Shown: positions 7,764 to 17,967 of the stretch, piece by piece
Layout of the letters: every line of letters starts with the position of its first letter
Position numbering within the stretch: the stretch's first letter is position 1
Origin: Streptomyces sioyaensis
GTDB lineage: Bacteria > Actinomycetota > Actinomycetes > Streptomycetales > Streptomycetaceae
Assembly (NCBI RefSeq): GCF_004122735.1
Contig: NZ_SDIF01000011.1
Span: forward strand, 1 to 64,000
Length of the DNA: 64,000 nucleotides
Direction: 5' to 3'
Notes under the pieces: generated by a model
The model's database searches: none
Told to the model about the DNA's origin: nothing
Seen by the model: only the letters and a program-made list of their open reading frames with translations
Translations under genes and position numbers: made by a program

Positions 7764-8327
7764 TCAGAGCCCCGGCGCACCCCACACCGGAAACCACCGC
7801 GACAGGTCCTGCTCGATCGTCAGGTCGTTCCCGAGCATCGCCCGCACCTGCAGTTCGAGCGGGTTGTCGCGCTTCTCGCCGGCGCCCGGCCTGGGGGCGA
7901 AGGGGTAGAACGTGCCGCGCTTGTAGAGGTAGACCAGCGCCAGCGGCCGCTGCCGTTCATCGCGGAAGCCGAGCAGCGAACACAGCAGCTGCGGGCCGAA
8001 ACCCGCCTCCTCCAGCGAGGTGTTGACCGCGTGCAGGTCATTGACCAGGCCCGCCACGTCCTCCGCCGGATGCCGCGCGAGCAGCCACGAGTAGCCGTAC
8101 GCGTCCTGGGAGAACTCCACCGAGCCGTCCAGCAGGGACTGCGCGTCCTCCTGGATGCGCGAGAACGTCCCGCCCTCGACGCTCGCGAAGCACACCGACC
8201 CCAGGCCGGTGGGCTCGAATCCGGCCGCGGCCTGGAGCGTCACCGCCGCGGCCGGCAGCGCGAAGAGCTGGTCGAGATCGGGGCGTACCGGCTTGCTGCG
8301 GCCGAGGAGGGCGTCCAGAAATCCCAT
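7764..8327 (-). CDS. pspAB: PspA-associated protein PspAB
   Basis: A 187-residue soluble protein matching the actinobacterial PspAB family (N-terminus MGFLDALLGRSKPV), commonly found beside htpX, as here. The htpX gene lies 40 bp upstream on the same strand. No membrane segment or catalytic motif is evident. The family link implies a role with the phage-shock (PspA) envelope-stress response, but the molecular function is undefined. The pair is probably co-transcribed. Confidence 0.85.
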   Translation of the reverse strand: MGFLDALLGRSKPVRPDLDQLFALPAAAVTLQAAAGFEPTGLGSVCFASVEGGTFSRIQEDAQSLLDGSVEFSQDAYGYSWLLARHPAEDVAGLVNDLHAVNTSLEEAGFGPQLLCSLLGFRDERQRPLALVYLYKRGTFYPFAPRPGAGEKRDNPLELQVRAMLGNDLTIEQDLSRWFPVWGAPGL

Positions 8328-8367
8328 GCGCGAGGTACTCCTTGCTCGTTACGGGCGGCATCGTGCG

Positions 8368-9267
8368 TCACGGCCGTCCCAGTTCCGCCGCGATCCGGCC
8401 CAGCTGGTCCAGCCGCTGCTCCAGCGTCGGGTGCGAGGACAGCAGCGTGCTGAAGCTCTCCTTGTTGAACGCCGGGGCGAAGTAGAAGGCGTTGAACGGC
8501 TGCGCCTTGCGCAGGTCTTCGGTCGGGATCCGCGCGATCTGGCCGGTGACCTTGGTCAGCGCGGCGGCCAGCGCCGACGGGCGGCCGGTCAGCAGCGCGG
8601 CGGCCCGGTCGGCGGACAGCTCGCGGTAACGGGACAGCAGCCTGGTCAGCAGGAAGCTGATCGCGTAGACGACCACGCTGACGGCGGTGACGATGAGCAC
8701 GGCGATGGCCGCGTTCTGGTCACGGTTGTTGCGGCCGACCCCGCTCCACAGGGCGGCGCGGGTGATGATCCCGGCCAGCACGCCGAGGAACGAGGCGATG
8801 GTCATCACCGCGACGTCGCGGTGCGCGACGTGCGAGAGCTCATGGGCCAGCACGCCCTCCAGCTCCTCCGGCTCCAGCCGCCGGAGCAGCCCGGTCGTGG
8901 CGCAGACCATCGAATTCTTCTGGTTGCGGCCGGTGGCGAACGCGTTGGGCACGTCCGACTCCGCGATCGCGACCCGGGGCTTGGGCATGTCGGCCAGCGC
9001 ACACAGCCGGTCGACGGCGCCGTGCAGTTCGGGCGCCTGCTCCGGCGTGACCTCACGGGCCCCCATGCTGAATGCCGCGATCCGGTCGCTGTACCAGAAC
9101 TGCGCGACGAACAGGGCACCGGCGATCAGCAGCACCACCACCCAGGCGCCCTTGAGCAGCACCACCAGCACGCCGACGACCACCACGTACAGCAGTCCGA
9201 TGAAGAACATCGTCGTGACCATGCGTGAGGTCAGCCCGCGGTCCGGGGCGAATCGGGTCTGTGCCAT
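8368..9267 (-). CDS. htpX: zinc metalloprotease HtpX
   Basis: A 299-residue membrane M48B endopeptidase involved in quality control of membrane proteins. Two N-terminal transmembrane helices (about 18-38 and 42-58) precede the catalytic domain with the zinc motif HELSH (His142, Glu143, His146). A third glutamate ligand is expected in the later RELSADRAAA segment, and two further hydrophobic stretches lie at about 155-205. The active site faces the cytoplasm in the family. It is followed by pspAB, pairing protease with stress partner. A 214-bp upstream spacer presumably carries the promoter. Confidence 0.95.
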   Translation of the reverse strand: MAQTRFAPDRGLTSRMVTTMFFIGLLYVVVVGVLVVLLKGAWVVVLLIAGALFVAQFWYSDRIAAFSMGAREVTPEQAPELHGAVDRLCALADMPKPRVAIAESDVPNAFATGRNQKNSMVCATTGLLRRLEPEELEGVLAHELSHVAHRDVAVMTIASFLGVLAGIITRAALWSGVGRNNRDQNAAIAVLIVTAVSVVVYAISFLLTRLLSRYRELSADRAAALLTGRPSALAAALTKVTGQIARIPTEDLRKAQPFNAFYFAPAFNKESFSTLLSSHPTLEQRLDQLGRIAAELGRP

Positions 9268-9481
9268 GACTCCTCCACACGCCGCATTTCGCGCAGTGCG
9301 CCGGCCCGCTCGCGCGCCGTCTTCGCACCGCGCGCCGCGTACCTCACACTGCGCCGCTGCCCCGATTCTCCCTCTTCGCAGCTATATGCGGGGTAAAGCC
9401 CAGGCCAGAAGACCACCGGGCGCGTCGTAGCGGCCGGTCCCCCGCACGCCGAGGGGCGGGCCGCTCCCGGAGAAGCCCCGT

Positions 9482-10384
9482 TTACCGGCCCGCCCCCAGC
9501 TGCGCCAGCCCCTCCGTGGCGATCCGCTCGAAGACCGCGGGATCGGCCTCGAAGAGCGAATCGGCGATCGGCCAGTGCAGGACCAGCTCGTCGAAGCCCA
9601 GCTCGGCGTGGCGTCCGGCGAAGTCGACGAACGCGTCCACGGAGTCCAGCGGACGGTCCGGGGTGAAGCCGGTCAGCATGATCTTCCGCAGCTCGGCGAG
9701 GTCCCGCCCCTGGTCGGCGCAGGCCTTCCCGAGCCGTTCGAGCTGCCCGCGGATCGCCTCGCGCGACTCGTCGGGCGTACCGCCCCCGTTGGAGACCTTG
9801 GGATCACCCGTCGTCACCCAGGCCTGGCCGTAGCGGGCCGCCAGCTTCAGCCCGCGCGGACCGGTGGCCGCCACCGCGAACGGCAGCCGCGGCCGCTGCA
9901 CACAGCCGGGGATGTTGCGCACCTCGTGCGCGGAGTAGTGCTCGCCCCGGTAGGAGACGACGTCCTGGGTCAGCATCCGGTCCAGCAGCCCGACGAACTC
10001 GGCGAAACGGTCGGCCCGTTCCCGCGGCTCCCAGGGGTCCTGTCCCAGCGCGGTGGCGTCGAAGCCGTTGCCGCCGGCGCCGATGCCCAGGGTGATCCGG
10101 CCGGCGCTGATGTCGTCCAGGGAGATCAGTTCCTTGGCGAGGGTGACCGGGTGCCGGAAGTTCGGGGAGGTGACGAGGGTGCCCAGGCGCAGCCGGGAGG
10201 TGGCGGCCGCGGCCGCGGTCAGCGTCGGCAGGGCGCCGAACCAGGCCTGGTCGCGGAAGCTCCGCCACGAGAGGTGGTCATAGGTGTACGCGGCGTGGAA
10301 ACCCAGTTCCTCGGCGCGCTGCCACACCTCCCGCCCGCCTTCGGACCAACGGCGGACAGGGAGTATCACGGTGCTCAGTCGCAT
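9482..10384 (-). CDS. LLM-class F420-dependent oxidoreductase
   Basis: A 300-residue luciferase-like TIM-barrel flavin/F420 oxidoreductase. The N-terminus RLSTVILPVRRW, the barrel motif TYDHLSWR (about residues 33-40), LGTLVTSPNFRHP and ISAGRITLGIGAGGNG are characteristic of actinobacterial LLM proteins. The ATG at 10384 is chosen because upstream codons translate into arginine/proline-rich noise. F420 rather than FMN as cofactor is an inference from the actinobacterial context. The substrate is unknown. It is divergent from the HAD gene over 137 bp. Confidence 0.88.
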   Translation of the reverse strand: MRLSTVILPVRRWSEGGREVWQRAEELGFHAAYTYDHLSWRSFRDQAWFGALPTLTAAAAATSRLRLGTLVTSPNFRHPVTLAKELISLDDISAGRITLGIGAGGNGFDATALGQDPWEPRERADRFAEFVGLLDRMLTQDVVSYRGEHYSAHEVRNIPGCVQRPRLPFAVAATGPRGLKLAARYGQAWVTTGDPKVSNGGGTPDESREAIRGQLERLGKACADQGRDLAELRKIMLTGFTPDRPLDSVDAFVDFAGRHAELGFDELVLHWPIADSLFEADPAVFERIATEGLAQLGAGR

Positions 10385-10521
10385 GCCCCCGAGCGTACGG
10401 CCGCCCGGGGGCGGCGGACGATCCGCTGCGGCGGCGGTGCGGTCCACTACAGCGCCCCGCCGGTGGCTCATGCGCGCAACCCACCGCCCGCCTGTGCACG
10501 GCGGTGCGCGAAGATGGCCCC

Positions 10522-11457
10522 GTGACTGATGCCTCCGCCACGCCATCCCGGGGCCCCGATACGGCCGTTGCGCCCCGGCTGATCGCCACCGACCTCGACG
10601 GCACGCTGCTGCACGACGACAAGACGGTCTCCGACCGGACGATCGCCGCGCTCGCCGCCGCGGAGCGAGCCGGCATCGAGGTGTTCTTCGTCACCGGCCG
10701 GCCGGCCCGCTGGATGGGCGTGGTCAGCGACCATGTGCACGGACACGGCCTGGCGATCTGCGCGAACGGCGCGGCCGTCGTCGATCTGCACCGCGGCGGC
10801 CGGATCGTCGAGGTCAGCCCCCTGGAGCGGACCGTCGCGCTGGCCGTCGTGGACGCGCTGCGCGGCGCCGCGCCCGGTACCTCGTTCGCGGTCGAGCGCA
10901 CCGGCGGCATCCACTACGAGCCGCAGTACCCGCCCCTGCTCCTGGACCCGGCCGCGGTCGTCGCGCCGGCGGAGAAGCTGCTCGCCGAGGACTTCGTCAC
11001 CCCGCTGGGCCCGGAGGGGTCCCTGCCGGAGGACCCGGCCGGTGCCCCCGAGGCCCCCGCCTTCCCGGACCAGCCGGTGATCAAGCTGCTCGCGCACCAC
11101 CCCGAGCTGGACCCCGACGCCTTTCTCGCGCTGGCCCGTACGGTCGCGGGCGGGCTCGCCTCCTTCACCCGGTCCAGCCCGACCGCCCTCCTGGAGATCA
11201 GCGGGCCCGGAGTCAGCAAGGCGGGCACCCTCGCCCACTGCTGTGCGGAGCGCGGCATCGCCCCGGAGGAGGTCGTCGCCTTCGGGGACATGCCGAACGA
11301 CATAGAGATGCTGACCTGGGCCGGCACCGCGTACGCGATGGCCAACGCCCACCCGGATGTACTGGCCGCCACGGCGCGCCGCACCGCGTCCAACAACGAC
11401 GACGGCGTCGCGGTCGTCATCGAGCGGATCCTCCAGGACGGCCACCGGCAGCGCTGA
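10522..11457 (+). CDS. HAD family hydrolase (Cof type)
   Basis: A 311-residue HAD-superfamily phosphatase, Cof/sugar-phosphatase branch. Motif I ATDLDGTLL gives the nucleophile Asp24 and Asp26; motif II is VTGR; motif III is a lysine in SKAGTLAH; motif IV is GDMPND. A C2 cap lies between motifs II and III. The GTG at 10522 is chosen; a GTG at 10504 would add six residues and is also possible. Likely a cytosolic sugar- or nucleotide-phosphate phosphatase. It converges with the histidine kinase gene, with 18 bp between stop codons. Confidence 0.9.
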   Translation: MTDASATPSRGPDTAVAPRLIATDLDGTLLHDDKTVSDRTIAALAAAERAGIEVFFVTGRPARWMGVVSDHVHGHGLAICANGAAVVDLHRGGRIVEVSPLERTVALAVVDALRGAAPGTSFAVERTGGIHYEPQYPPLLLDPAAVVAPAEKLLAEDFVTPLGPEGSLPEDPAGAPEAPAFPDQPVIKLLAHHPELDPDAFLALARTVAGGLASFTRSSPTALLEISGPGVSKAGTLAHCCAERGIAPEEVVAFGDMPNDIEMLTWAGTAYAMANAHPDVLAATARRTASNNDDGVAVVIERILQDGHRQR

Positions 11458-11475
11458 GCGCGCCCCCACGCCGCC

Positions 11476-13233
11476 TCACAGCGGCGCCTCCCACCGCACC
11501 GTCGTCCCCGTGCCGGCCTCGCCCAGCCCCGGGCCGTAGGTGCTGCGCCCGCCCAGCGACTCCGCGCGCTTGGCGAGGTTCTTCAGGCCGCTGCGGCGAC
11601 CGCCGTCCGGGATGCCGATGCCGTCGTCGGCGACGGTCAGACGGACGCCGCGGGTGCCGTCCGACAGCCTGATCGTGGCGTCGACGACGACCTCGATCCG
11701 GGTCGCCTGGGCGTGCCGGAAGGCGTTCGACAGCGCCTCGCGCAGCGCGGCGATCAGGTTCTTGCCGGTCAGCTCGCCGACCCGGGAGTCGACCGGCCCG
11801 ATGAAGCTGGCCGAGGGCTGGAAGCCGAGCGGTACGGCGGCGGTGCCGATCTCGCGCAGGACCCGGGTCCGCAGCCCCGACGGTGCCTCGGCCGGGCCCT
11901 GCTGCAGGGCGAAGATCGCGGTGCGGATCTCCTGGATCGTGACGTCCAGCTCGTCGACCGCCTTGCCGACGCCCAGCGCCACGTCCGGCACGATCGTTCT
12001 GCGCTGGGCGCTCTCCAGGATCATGCCCGTCGCAAACAGCCGTTGGATGACGAGGTCGTGCAGGTCACGGGCGATCCGGTCGCGGTCCTCGTAGACGGCC
12101 AGCCGCTCGCGGTCGCGCTGGGCGTCGGCCAGCACCAGCGCCAGTGCGGCCTGCGCCGCGAACTGGGTGGCCAGCGTCCGCTCGGCGGCGGTGAACGGGC
12201 GGGCACCGCGGCTCCGCGGGGTCGCGAGGGTGCCCAGTACCCGTCCGCCGCTCTTGAGCGGCAGCATCATGCTGGGGCCGAAGCGCTGCGCGATGTCCGT
12301 GACCATGCGCGGGTCGCTGGCCGAGTCCTCCACGAACACCGGTTCCCCGGTGAGGAGTTGCTCGACCACCGGGCTGTCGTTCGGGATCTGCGTCCCCATG
12401 ATCCCGGCGGGTTCGTCCGCCGACACCGCGACGATCTCCAGACCGCCTTCGTCATCCGGCAGCAGCACGATGCCGGCCGCCGAATCCGCCAGCTTCCGGG
12501 CCTGCTCGGCGACCACCGCGAGGGCATCGTCGACATCGCTGCCGGCGAGGAGTTCGGTGGTCACGGCCACGGAACCGTCGATCCACCGCTCCCGCTGCCG
12601 GGTTGCCGCATGCAGCCGGGCATTGCCGATCGCGATACCGGCCTCGGTGGCCAGCACCCGCACCATGTGCAGGTCCTCCTCGCTGAACTCCGCGCCGCCG
12701 CGCTTCTCCGTCAGATAGAGGTTGCCGAAGACCTCGCCCTGCACCCGGATCGGCACCCCGAGGAACGTCCGCATCGGCGGGTGCCCGGGCGGGAACCCGA
12801 CCGAGCGGGCGTCCTCGGTGAGGTTGCCCAGGCGCAGCGGCTCGGGATCGTGGATGAGCGCACCGAGCAGGCCCTTGTGGCCGTCGGGCAGTGCGCCGAT
12901 CTGCTCGTGCTGCGCAGTGGTCACGCCGTACGTCACGAAGTCCGAGAGCCCCGCGCGGGTCTCGTCGACGATCCCGATCGCGGCATAGCGGGCGTCGGCG
13001 AGCTCGGCGGCGGTCGCCACGATCCGGTCGAGGGTGACGTGCAGGTCGAGCCCCGCCCCGACCGTCCGCATCGCCTCCAGCAGGTGCGGCACCCGCGCGG
13101 TCAGCTCGGGCGACAGACCCTGCAGGCTGCGCGTGGCCTCGGTGGCGGCGTCGATGGGGTCCGGGGCCGCACCCTCGCCACCGGCCCCGAGGTCCCCCGG
13201 GTCCGGGAGTGGTGGTTCTGCCGTGGCTGCCAT
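11476..13233 (-). CDS. DosS/DevS-like GAF sensor histidine kinase
   Basis: A 585-residue soluble sensor kinase. It has two GAF domains (about residues 62-210 and 225-370), a HisKA_3 dimerisation domain with phospho-acceptor His392 in RDRIARDLHDLV, and a C-terminal HATPase with an N-box (LSNAFRHAQ) and G-box (DDGIGI). The layout and the motif GFPPGHPPMRTFLGVP match mycobacterial DosS/DosT. His151 sits where the haem-binding histidine of the DosS GAF-A domain lies, so haem-based O2/NO/redox sensing is plausible. No response regulator is adjacent, so it is an orphan here. It is followed downstream on the strand only by the convergent HAD gene. Confidence 0.92.
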   Translation of the reverse strand: MAATAEPPLPDPGDLGAGGEGAAPDPIDAATEATRSLQGLSPELTARVPHLLEAMRTVGAGLDLHVTLDRIVATAAELADARYAAIGIVDETRAGLSDFVTYGVTTAQHEQIGALPDGHKGLLGALIHDPEPLRLGNLTEDARSVGFPPGHPPMRTFLGVPIRVQGEVFGNLYLTEKRGGAEFSEEDLHMVRVLATEAGIAIGNARLHAATRQRERWIDGSVAVTTELLAGSDVDDALAVVAEQARKLADSAAGIVLLPDDEGGLEIVAVSADEPAGIMGTQIPNDSPVVEQLLTGEPVFVEDSASDPRMVTDIAQRFGPSMMLPLKSGGRVLGTLATPRSRGARPFTAAERTLATQFAAQAALALVLADAQRDRERLAVYEDRDRIARDLHDLVIQRLFATGMILESAQRRTIVPDVALGVGKAVDELDVTIQEIRTAIFALQQGPAEAPSGLRTRVLREIGTAAVPLGFQPSASFIGPVDSRVGELTGKNLIAALREALSNAFRHAQATRIEVVVDATIRLSDGTRGVRLTVADDGIGIPDGGRRSGLKNLAKRAESLGGRSTYGPGLGEAGTGTTVRWEAPL

Positions 13234-13302
13234 GCCATGAGCCTAATAACGGCTGTTTTCTGAGGAAAGTCCGCGTATAGGACGAACTCCGCGGACCGCG
13301 CC

Positions 13303-16300
13303 CTATGCCACCGGCTGTGCCGCCCCGTACGCCGCCTCCACGGCCCGCTCGCGCTCCCGCATCCGCCGGAACGAACCCTCGGCCGCGGCCAGCTCGGCCG
13401 GGCTCCCGCTCTGCACGATCCGCCCGCCGTCCAGCACCAGCACCTCGTCGACCGCGTCGAGACCGGTGAGCCGGTGGGTGATCAGCACCGTCGTCCGGCC
13501 CTCGGTCGCGGCCAGCAGATCCGCGGTCAGCGCGTCGGCGGTGGCCAGATCGAGGTGCTCGGCGGGCTCGTCCAGGACGAGCACCGGGAAGTCCGCGAGC
13601 AGCGCACGCGCCAGGGCCAGCCGCTGCCGCTGGCCGCCGGACAGCCGGGCACCGTGCTCACCGACCATGGTGTCCAGACCGTCGGGCAGCCCCCGCACCC
13701 AGTCCGCGAGCCGCGCCCGGCCGAGCGCGTCCCACAGGTCCCGGTCGGCGCCGTCCGGGGTCTCGCGGTCCCGGCGGGCGAGCCTGAGGTTCTCCCGCAG
13801 CGAGCTGTCGAAGAGGTGCGCGTCCTGCGCACACAGCCCCACCAGTCGCCGGACCGCGTCGCCGTCGACCTCCCGGGCCTCCGTGCCGGCCAGTGTGTAC
13901 GTCCCCGACTCCTGGTCCAGGAAGCGCAGCAGCACCTGCGCCAGCGTGGTCTTGCCGGAGCCGGACGCGCCGACGACGGCGAGCCGGTGCCCGGCCCGCA
14001 GGGTGAAGCCGACCCCGTCCAGCGCCGGCCGGTCCTGCCCCGGGTGGCGCGCGGTCAGATCCCGTACCACCAGCGGGAACGGCGTCTCGGGCGCGGCGGC
14101 CGGGGCGGCCGGCTCGCGCACCGGCGCCGGGGCGTCCAGCACGTCGAAGACCCGCTCGGCGGCGTGCCGGGTGCGCCGGCGGTACTGCACCGCGAGCGGC
14201 AGCCCCGTGACCGCCTCGAACGCGGCGAGCGGGGTGAGCACGACGACCGCCAGCAGCACCCCGTCCAGCCGGCCCGCGTGCACCGCCTGGACACCGGCGA
14301 CCGCCGCCGCGGCAGTGGTCAGCCCGCACAGCAGCGCCGACAGCCCGGCGCCGGTCCCGGCCACCGCGGCCGAACGGGAGGCGAGCACGGTCAGGTCCCG
14401 GTCCGCGCGCCGCACCGCTTCGGTACGAGCGGTGAGCGCGCCGGCCACCGTCAGCTCCGCGGTGCCGGTGAGCACCTCGACGACCCGGGTGGCGAGCCGG
14501 CCCCGCGCCGGCGCCAGCTGACGCTCCGCCCGCCGGGCCAGGGCGCCCGAGAGCACCGGCACGCCCACCCCCGCGAGCAGCAGCCCGGCGGCGAGGATCG
14601 CCCCCGCCTGGGGCAGCAGCCATCCGGTGAAGCCGACGGCGCCCGCACCGACCACCACCGCCGCCCCGACCGGCAGCAGCCAGCGCAGGAAGTAGTCCTG
14701 CACCGCATCGACATCGGCCACCAGCCGCGACAGCAGATCACCGCGGCGGCGACCGGTGAGCCCGGCCGGCGCCAGCCGCTCCAGCCGCTGGAAGACGGCG
14801 ACGCGTACGTCGGCGAGCATCCGGAACACCGCGTCATGGGCGACCAGCCGCTCGGCGTACCGGAAGACCGCCCGCCCGATGCCGAACGCCCGGGTCGCGG
14901 TCACCGCCACCAGCAGATACAGCACCGGCGGCTGCTGTGCCGCGCGCGAGATCAGCCAGCCGGAGGTCGACATCAGCCCCACCGCGCTGCCCAGCGCGAG
15001 GCTCCCCAGCAGCAGCGCCAGCCCCAGCCGTGCCCGGCGGGCGCGGGCCGTCCCGCGCAGCCGGGCGAGCGCCGCCCCGCGGGCGGGGCCCGCCGTCTCC
15101 GCTGCTGTGGCCTCGGTGGCGTCCGGGTCCCGGGGAGCGGGGATCACCGCCATTTCCGGGGGCACCGCCGCTCCCGTTCCGGCGCCGGTGCGCGGCTCCG
15201 CCTCCCCGGCGCCGGCCGGCTCAGCCCCACCTGCCGGCGCCGCCGGGTCCGGCAGCCGCACCACCCGGTCCGCCACCGCCAGCAGCGCCGGCCGGTGGAC
15301 GACGAGCAGGACCGTACGGCCGGCCGCGAGCCGGCGGACCGCGGCCACGATCGCCTCCTCGGTCGCGCCGTCCAGATTCGCGGTGGGCTCGTCCAGCAGC
15401 AGGATCGGGCGGTCGGCGAGAAAGGCGCGGGCGAGCGCGAGACGCTGACGCTGTCCGGCGGAGAGCCCGGCACCGGACTCGCCGAGCCGGGTCGCCATAC
15501 CGTCCGGGAGGGCGTCGACGAAGTGCAGCGCATCCGCGTCGGCCAGGGCGGTGCGCACCGCGGCGTCCTCCGCGTCCGGCCGCGCCAGCCGTACGTTCTC
15601 GGCGATGCTGCCGGCGAACAGGTGCGGCTGCTGCGGCACCCAGGCGATCCGCCGCCGCCAGCTCTCGGGGTCCAGGGACGCGATGTCCCGTCCGTCGACG
15701 AGGGCCCGGCCCCCGGCCGGTTCGGTGAAACCGAGCAGCACGCTCAGCAGCGTGGACTTACCGGCGCCGGAGGGCCCGACCAGCGCGACGGTCTCGCCGG
15801 GCCGGACCTCGAACGAGGTCGCGGGGAGCGAGGCGGCACTCCGCCCGGGGTGTCGGACGACCAGATTCTCGACGGCCAGCGCGGTGCCCCCGGGCGCGGG
15901 TGCGGTGCCGGGCACCGGCAGCGGCGTCTCCAGGACCGCGAAGATCTCCTCCGCGGCCGCCAGCCCCTCGGCCGCGGCGTGGTACTGCGCGCCGACCTGC
16001 CGCAGCGGCAGATAGGCCTCGGGGGCCAGAACCAGCACCATCAGGCCGGTGTAGAGATCGAGTTCGCCCTTCACCAGGCGCATACCGATGCCGACCGCGA
16101 CCAGCGCGACGGAGAGGGTGGCGAGGAGTTCGAGGGCGAAGGAGGAGAGAAAGGCGATCCGCAGCGTGCGCAGCGTCGCCCGGCGGTAGGCACCGGTGAT
16201 GGACCGGATGGAGGCGGCCTGGGCCTTGGCCCGGCCGAACACCTTGAGGGTGGGCAGCCCCTCCACGACGTCCAGGAAGTGACCCGACAACCGGGCGAGC

Positions 16301-16917
16301 AGCCGCCACTGGCGGTCCATCCGCGACTGGGTCGCCCAGCCGATCAGGACCATGAACAGCGGGATCAGCGGCAGGGTGAGCACGATGGTGAGGGCGGAGA
16401 TCCAGTCGCCGGTGACGATCCGCGCGAGCACCGCCACCGGGACCACGACCGCCAGCCCCAGCTGCGGCAGATAGCGCGCGAAGTAGTCGTCCAGGGCGTC
16501 GATACCGCGGGTGGCAAGGTTGGTCAGCTCACCGGTGTGCCACGTGGCACCGTACGACGCTTCCTCGGACGTGGTGGCCGGGCGCCGGGTGGAGCCCAGC
16601 CGCGCCGCCCGCTCGATCAGCCGCGTCCGCAGCTCGGACTTGACCGCCGCACCGGCACGGTGAGCAGCCAGCTCGGTGAGCCAGGAGACCAGACCACGTC
16701 CGACGGAGACCGCGGCGAGCAGGACCAGCGGGGTGGTCAGGCCTCCGGGACCGAGACCGTGCTGGAAGGCGCCGACCACGATCTCGGCGATCAGCATCGC
16801 CTGGCCGACGACCAGGCCCGCTCCGGCAAGCCCGAGCACGACCACCGCGACGAGGAAGCCGCGGGTGGCGCGGGCGTAGCGGAGCAGACGCGGGTCGACG
16901 GGTTTCACGTGAAACAT
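13303..16917 (-). CDS. cydDC: fused CydD-CydC thiol/haem ABC exporter
   Basis: A 1204-residue fusion of two ABC half-transporters. The CydD half (about 1-560) has six transmembrane helices, Walker A VGPSGAGKST and signature LSAGQRQRLAL. A Pro/Ala/Gly-rich linker (about 560-630) leads to the CydC half, with Walker A VGASGSGKTTL and signature LSGGQRQRLAL. CydDC exports reductant (glutathione/cysteine in E. coli) and is needed to assemble cytochrome bd. The ATG at 16917 lies only about 2 bases after AGGAGG. The GTG at 16908, inside the parS site, is 11 bases from it and is an alternative start. The parS sequence would encode Phe-His-Val-Lys after the first Met. Last gene of cydA-cydB-cydDC, 39 bp after cydB. 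Confidence 0.95.
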   Translation of the reverse strand: MFHVKPVDPRLLRYARATRGFLVAVVVLGLAGAGLVVGQAMLIAEIVVGAFQHGLGPGGLTTPLVLLAAVSVGRGLVSWLTELAAHRAGAAVKSELRTRLIERAARLGSTRRPATTSEEASYGATWHTGELTNLATRGIDALDDYFARYLPQLGLAVVVPVAVLARIVTGDWISALTIVLTLPLIPLFMVLIGWATQSRMDRQWRLLARLSGHFLDVVEGLPTLKVFGRAKAQAASIRSITGAYRRATLRTLRIAFLSSFALELLATLSVALVAVGIGMRLVKGELDLYTGLMVLVLAPEAYLPLRQVGAQYHAAAEGLAAAEEIFAVLETPLPVPGTAPAPGGTALAVENLVVRHPGRSAASLPATSFEVRPGETVALVGPSGAGKSTLLSVLLGFTEPAGGRALVDGRDIASLDPESWRRRIAWVPQQPHLFAGSIAENVRLARPDAEDAAVRTALADADALHFVDALPDGMATRLGESGAGLSAGQRQRLALARAFLADRPILLLDEPTANLDGATEEAIVAAVRRLAAGRTVLLVVHRPALLAVADRVVRLPDPAAPAGGAEPAGAGEAEPRTGAGTGAAVPPEMAVIPAPRDPDATEATAAETAGPARGAALARLRGTARARRARLGLALLLGSLALGSAVGLMSTSGWLISRAAQQPPVLYLLVAVTATRAFGIGRAVFRYAERLVAHDAVFRMLADVRVAVFQRLERLAPAGLTGRRRGDLLSRLVADVDAVQDYFLRWLLPVGAAVVVGAGAVGFTGWLLPQAGAILAAGLLLAGVGVPVLSGALARRAERQLAPARGRLATRVVEVLTGTAELTVAGALTARTEAVRRADRDLTVLASRSAAVAGTGAGLSALLCGLTTAAAAVAGVQAVHAGRLDGVLLAVVVLTPLAAFEAVTGLPLAVQYRRRTRHAAERVFDVLDAPAPVREPAAPAAAPETPFPLVVRDLTARHPGQDRPALDGVGFTLRAGHRLAVVGASGSGKTTLAQVLLRFLDQESGTYTLAGTEAREVDGDAVRRLVGLCAQDAHLFDSSLRENLRLARRDRETPDGADRDLWDALGRARLADWVRGLPDGLDTMVGEHGARLSGGQRQRLALARALLADFPVLVLDEPAEHLDLATADALTADLLAATEGRTTVLITHRLTGLDAVDEVLVLDGGRIVQSGSPAELAAAEGSFRRMRERERAVEAAYGAAQPVA
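16902..16915. other. parS site 1, overlapping the cydDC start
   Basis: GTTTCACGTGAAAC, a perfect match to the Streptomyces ParB-binding consensus. It overlaps the ATG of cydDC (16917-16915) and would be translated as part of it. Confidence 0.93.
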
Positions 16918-16956
16918 CCCCTCCTGCCGAGGCCGCCCCGAAGGGCGGCCGCTCGG

Positions 16957-17958
<1,002 letters not shown>

Positions 17959-17967
17959 GGTCGCCTC

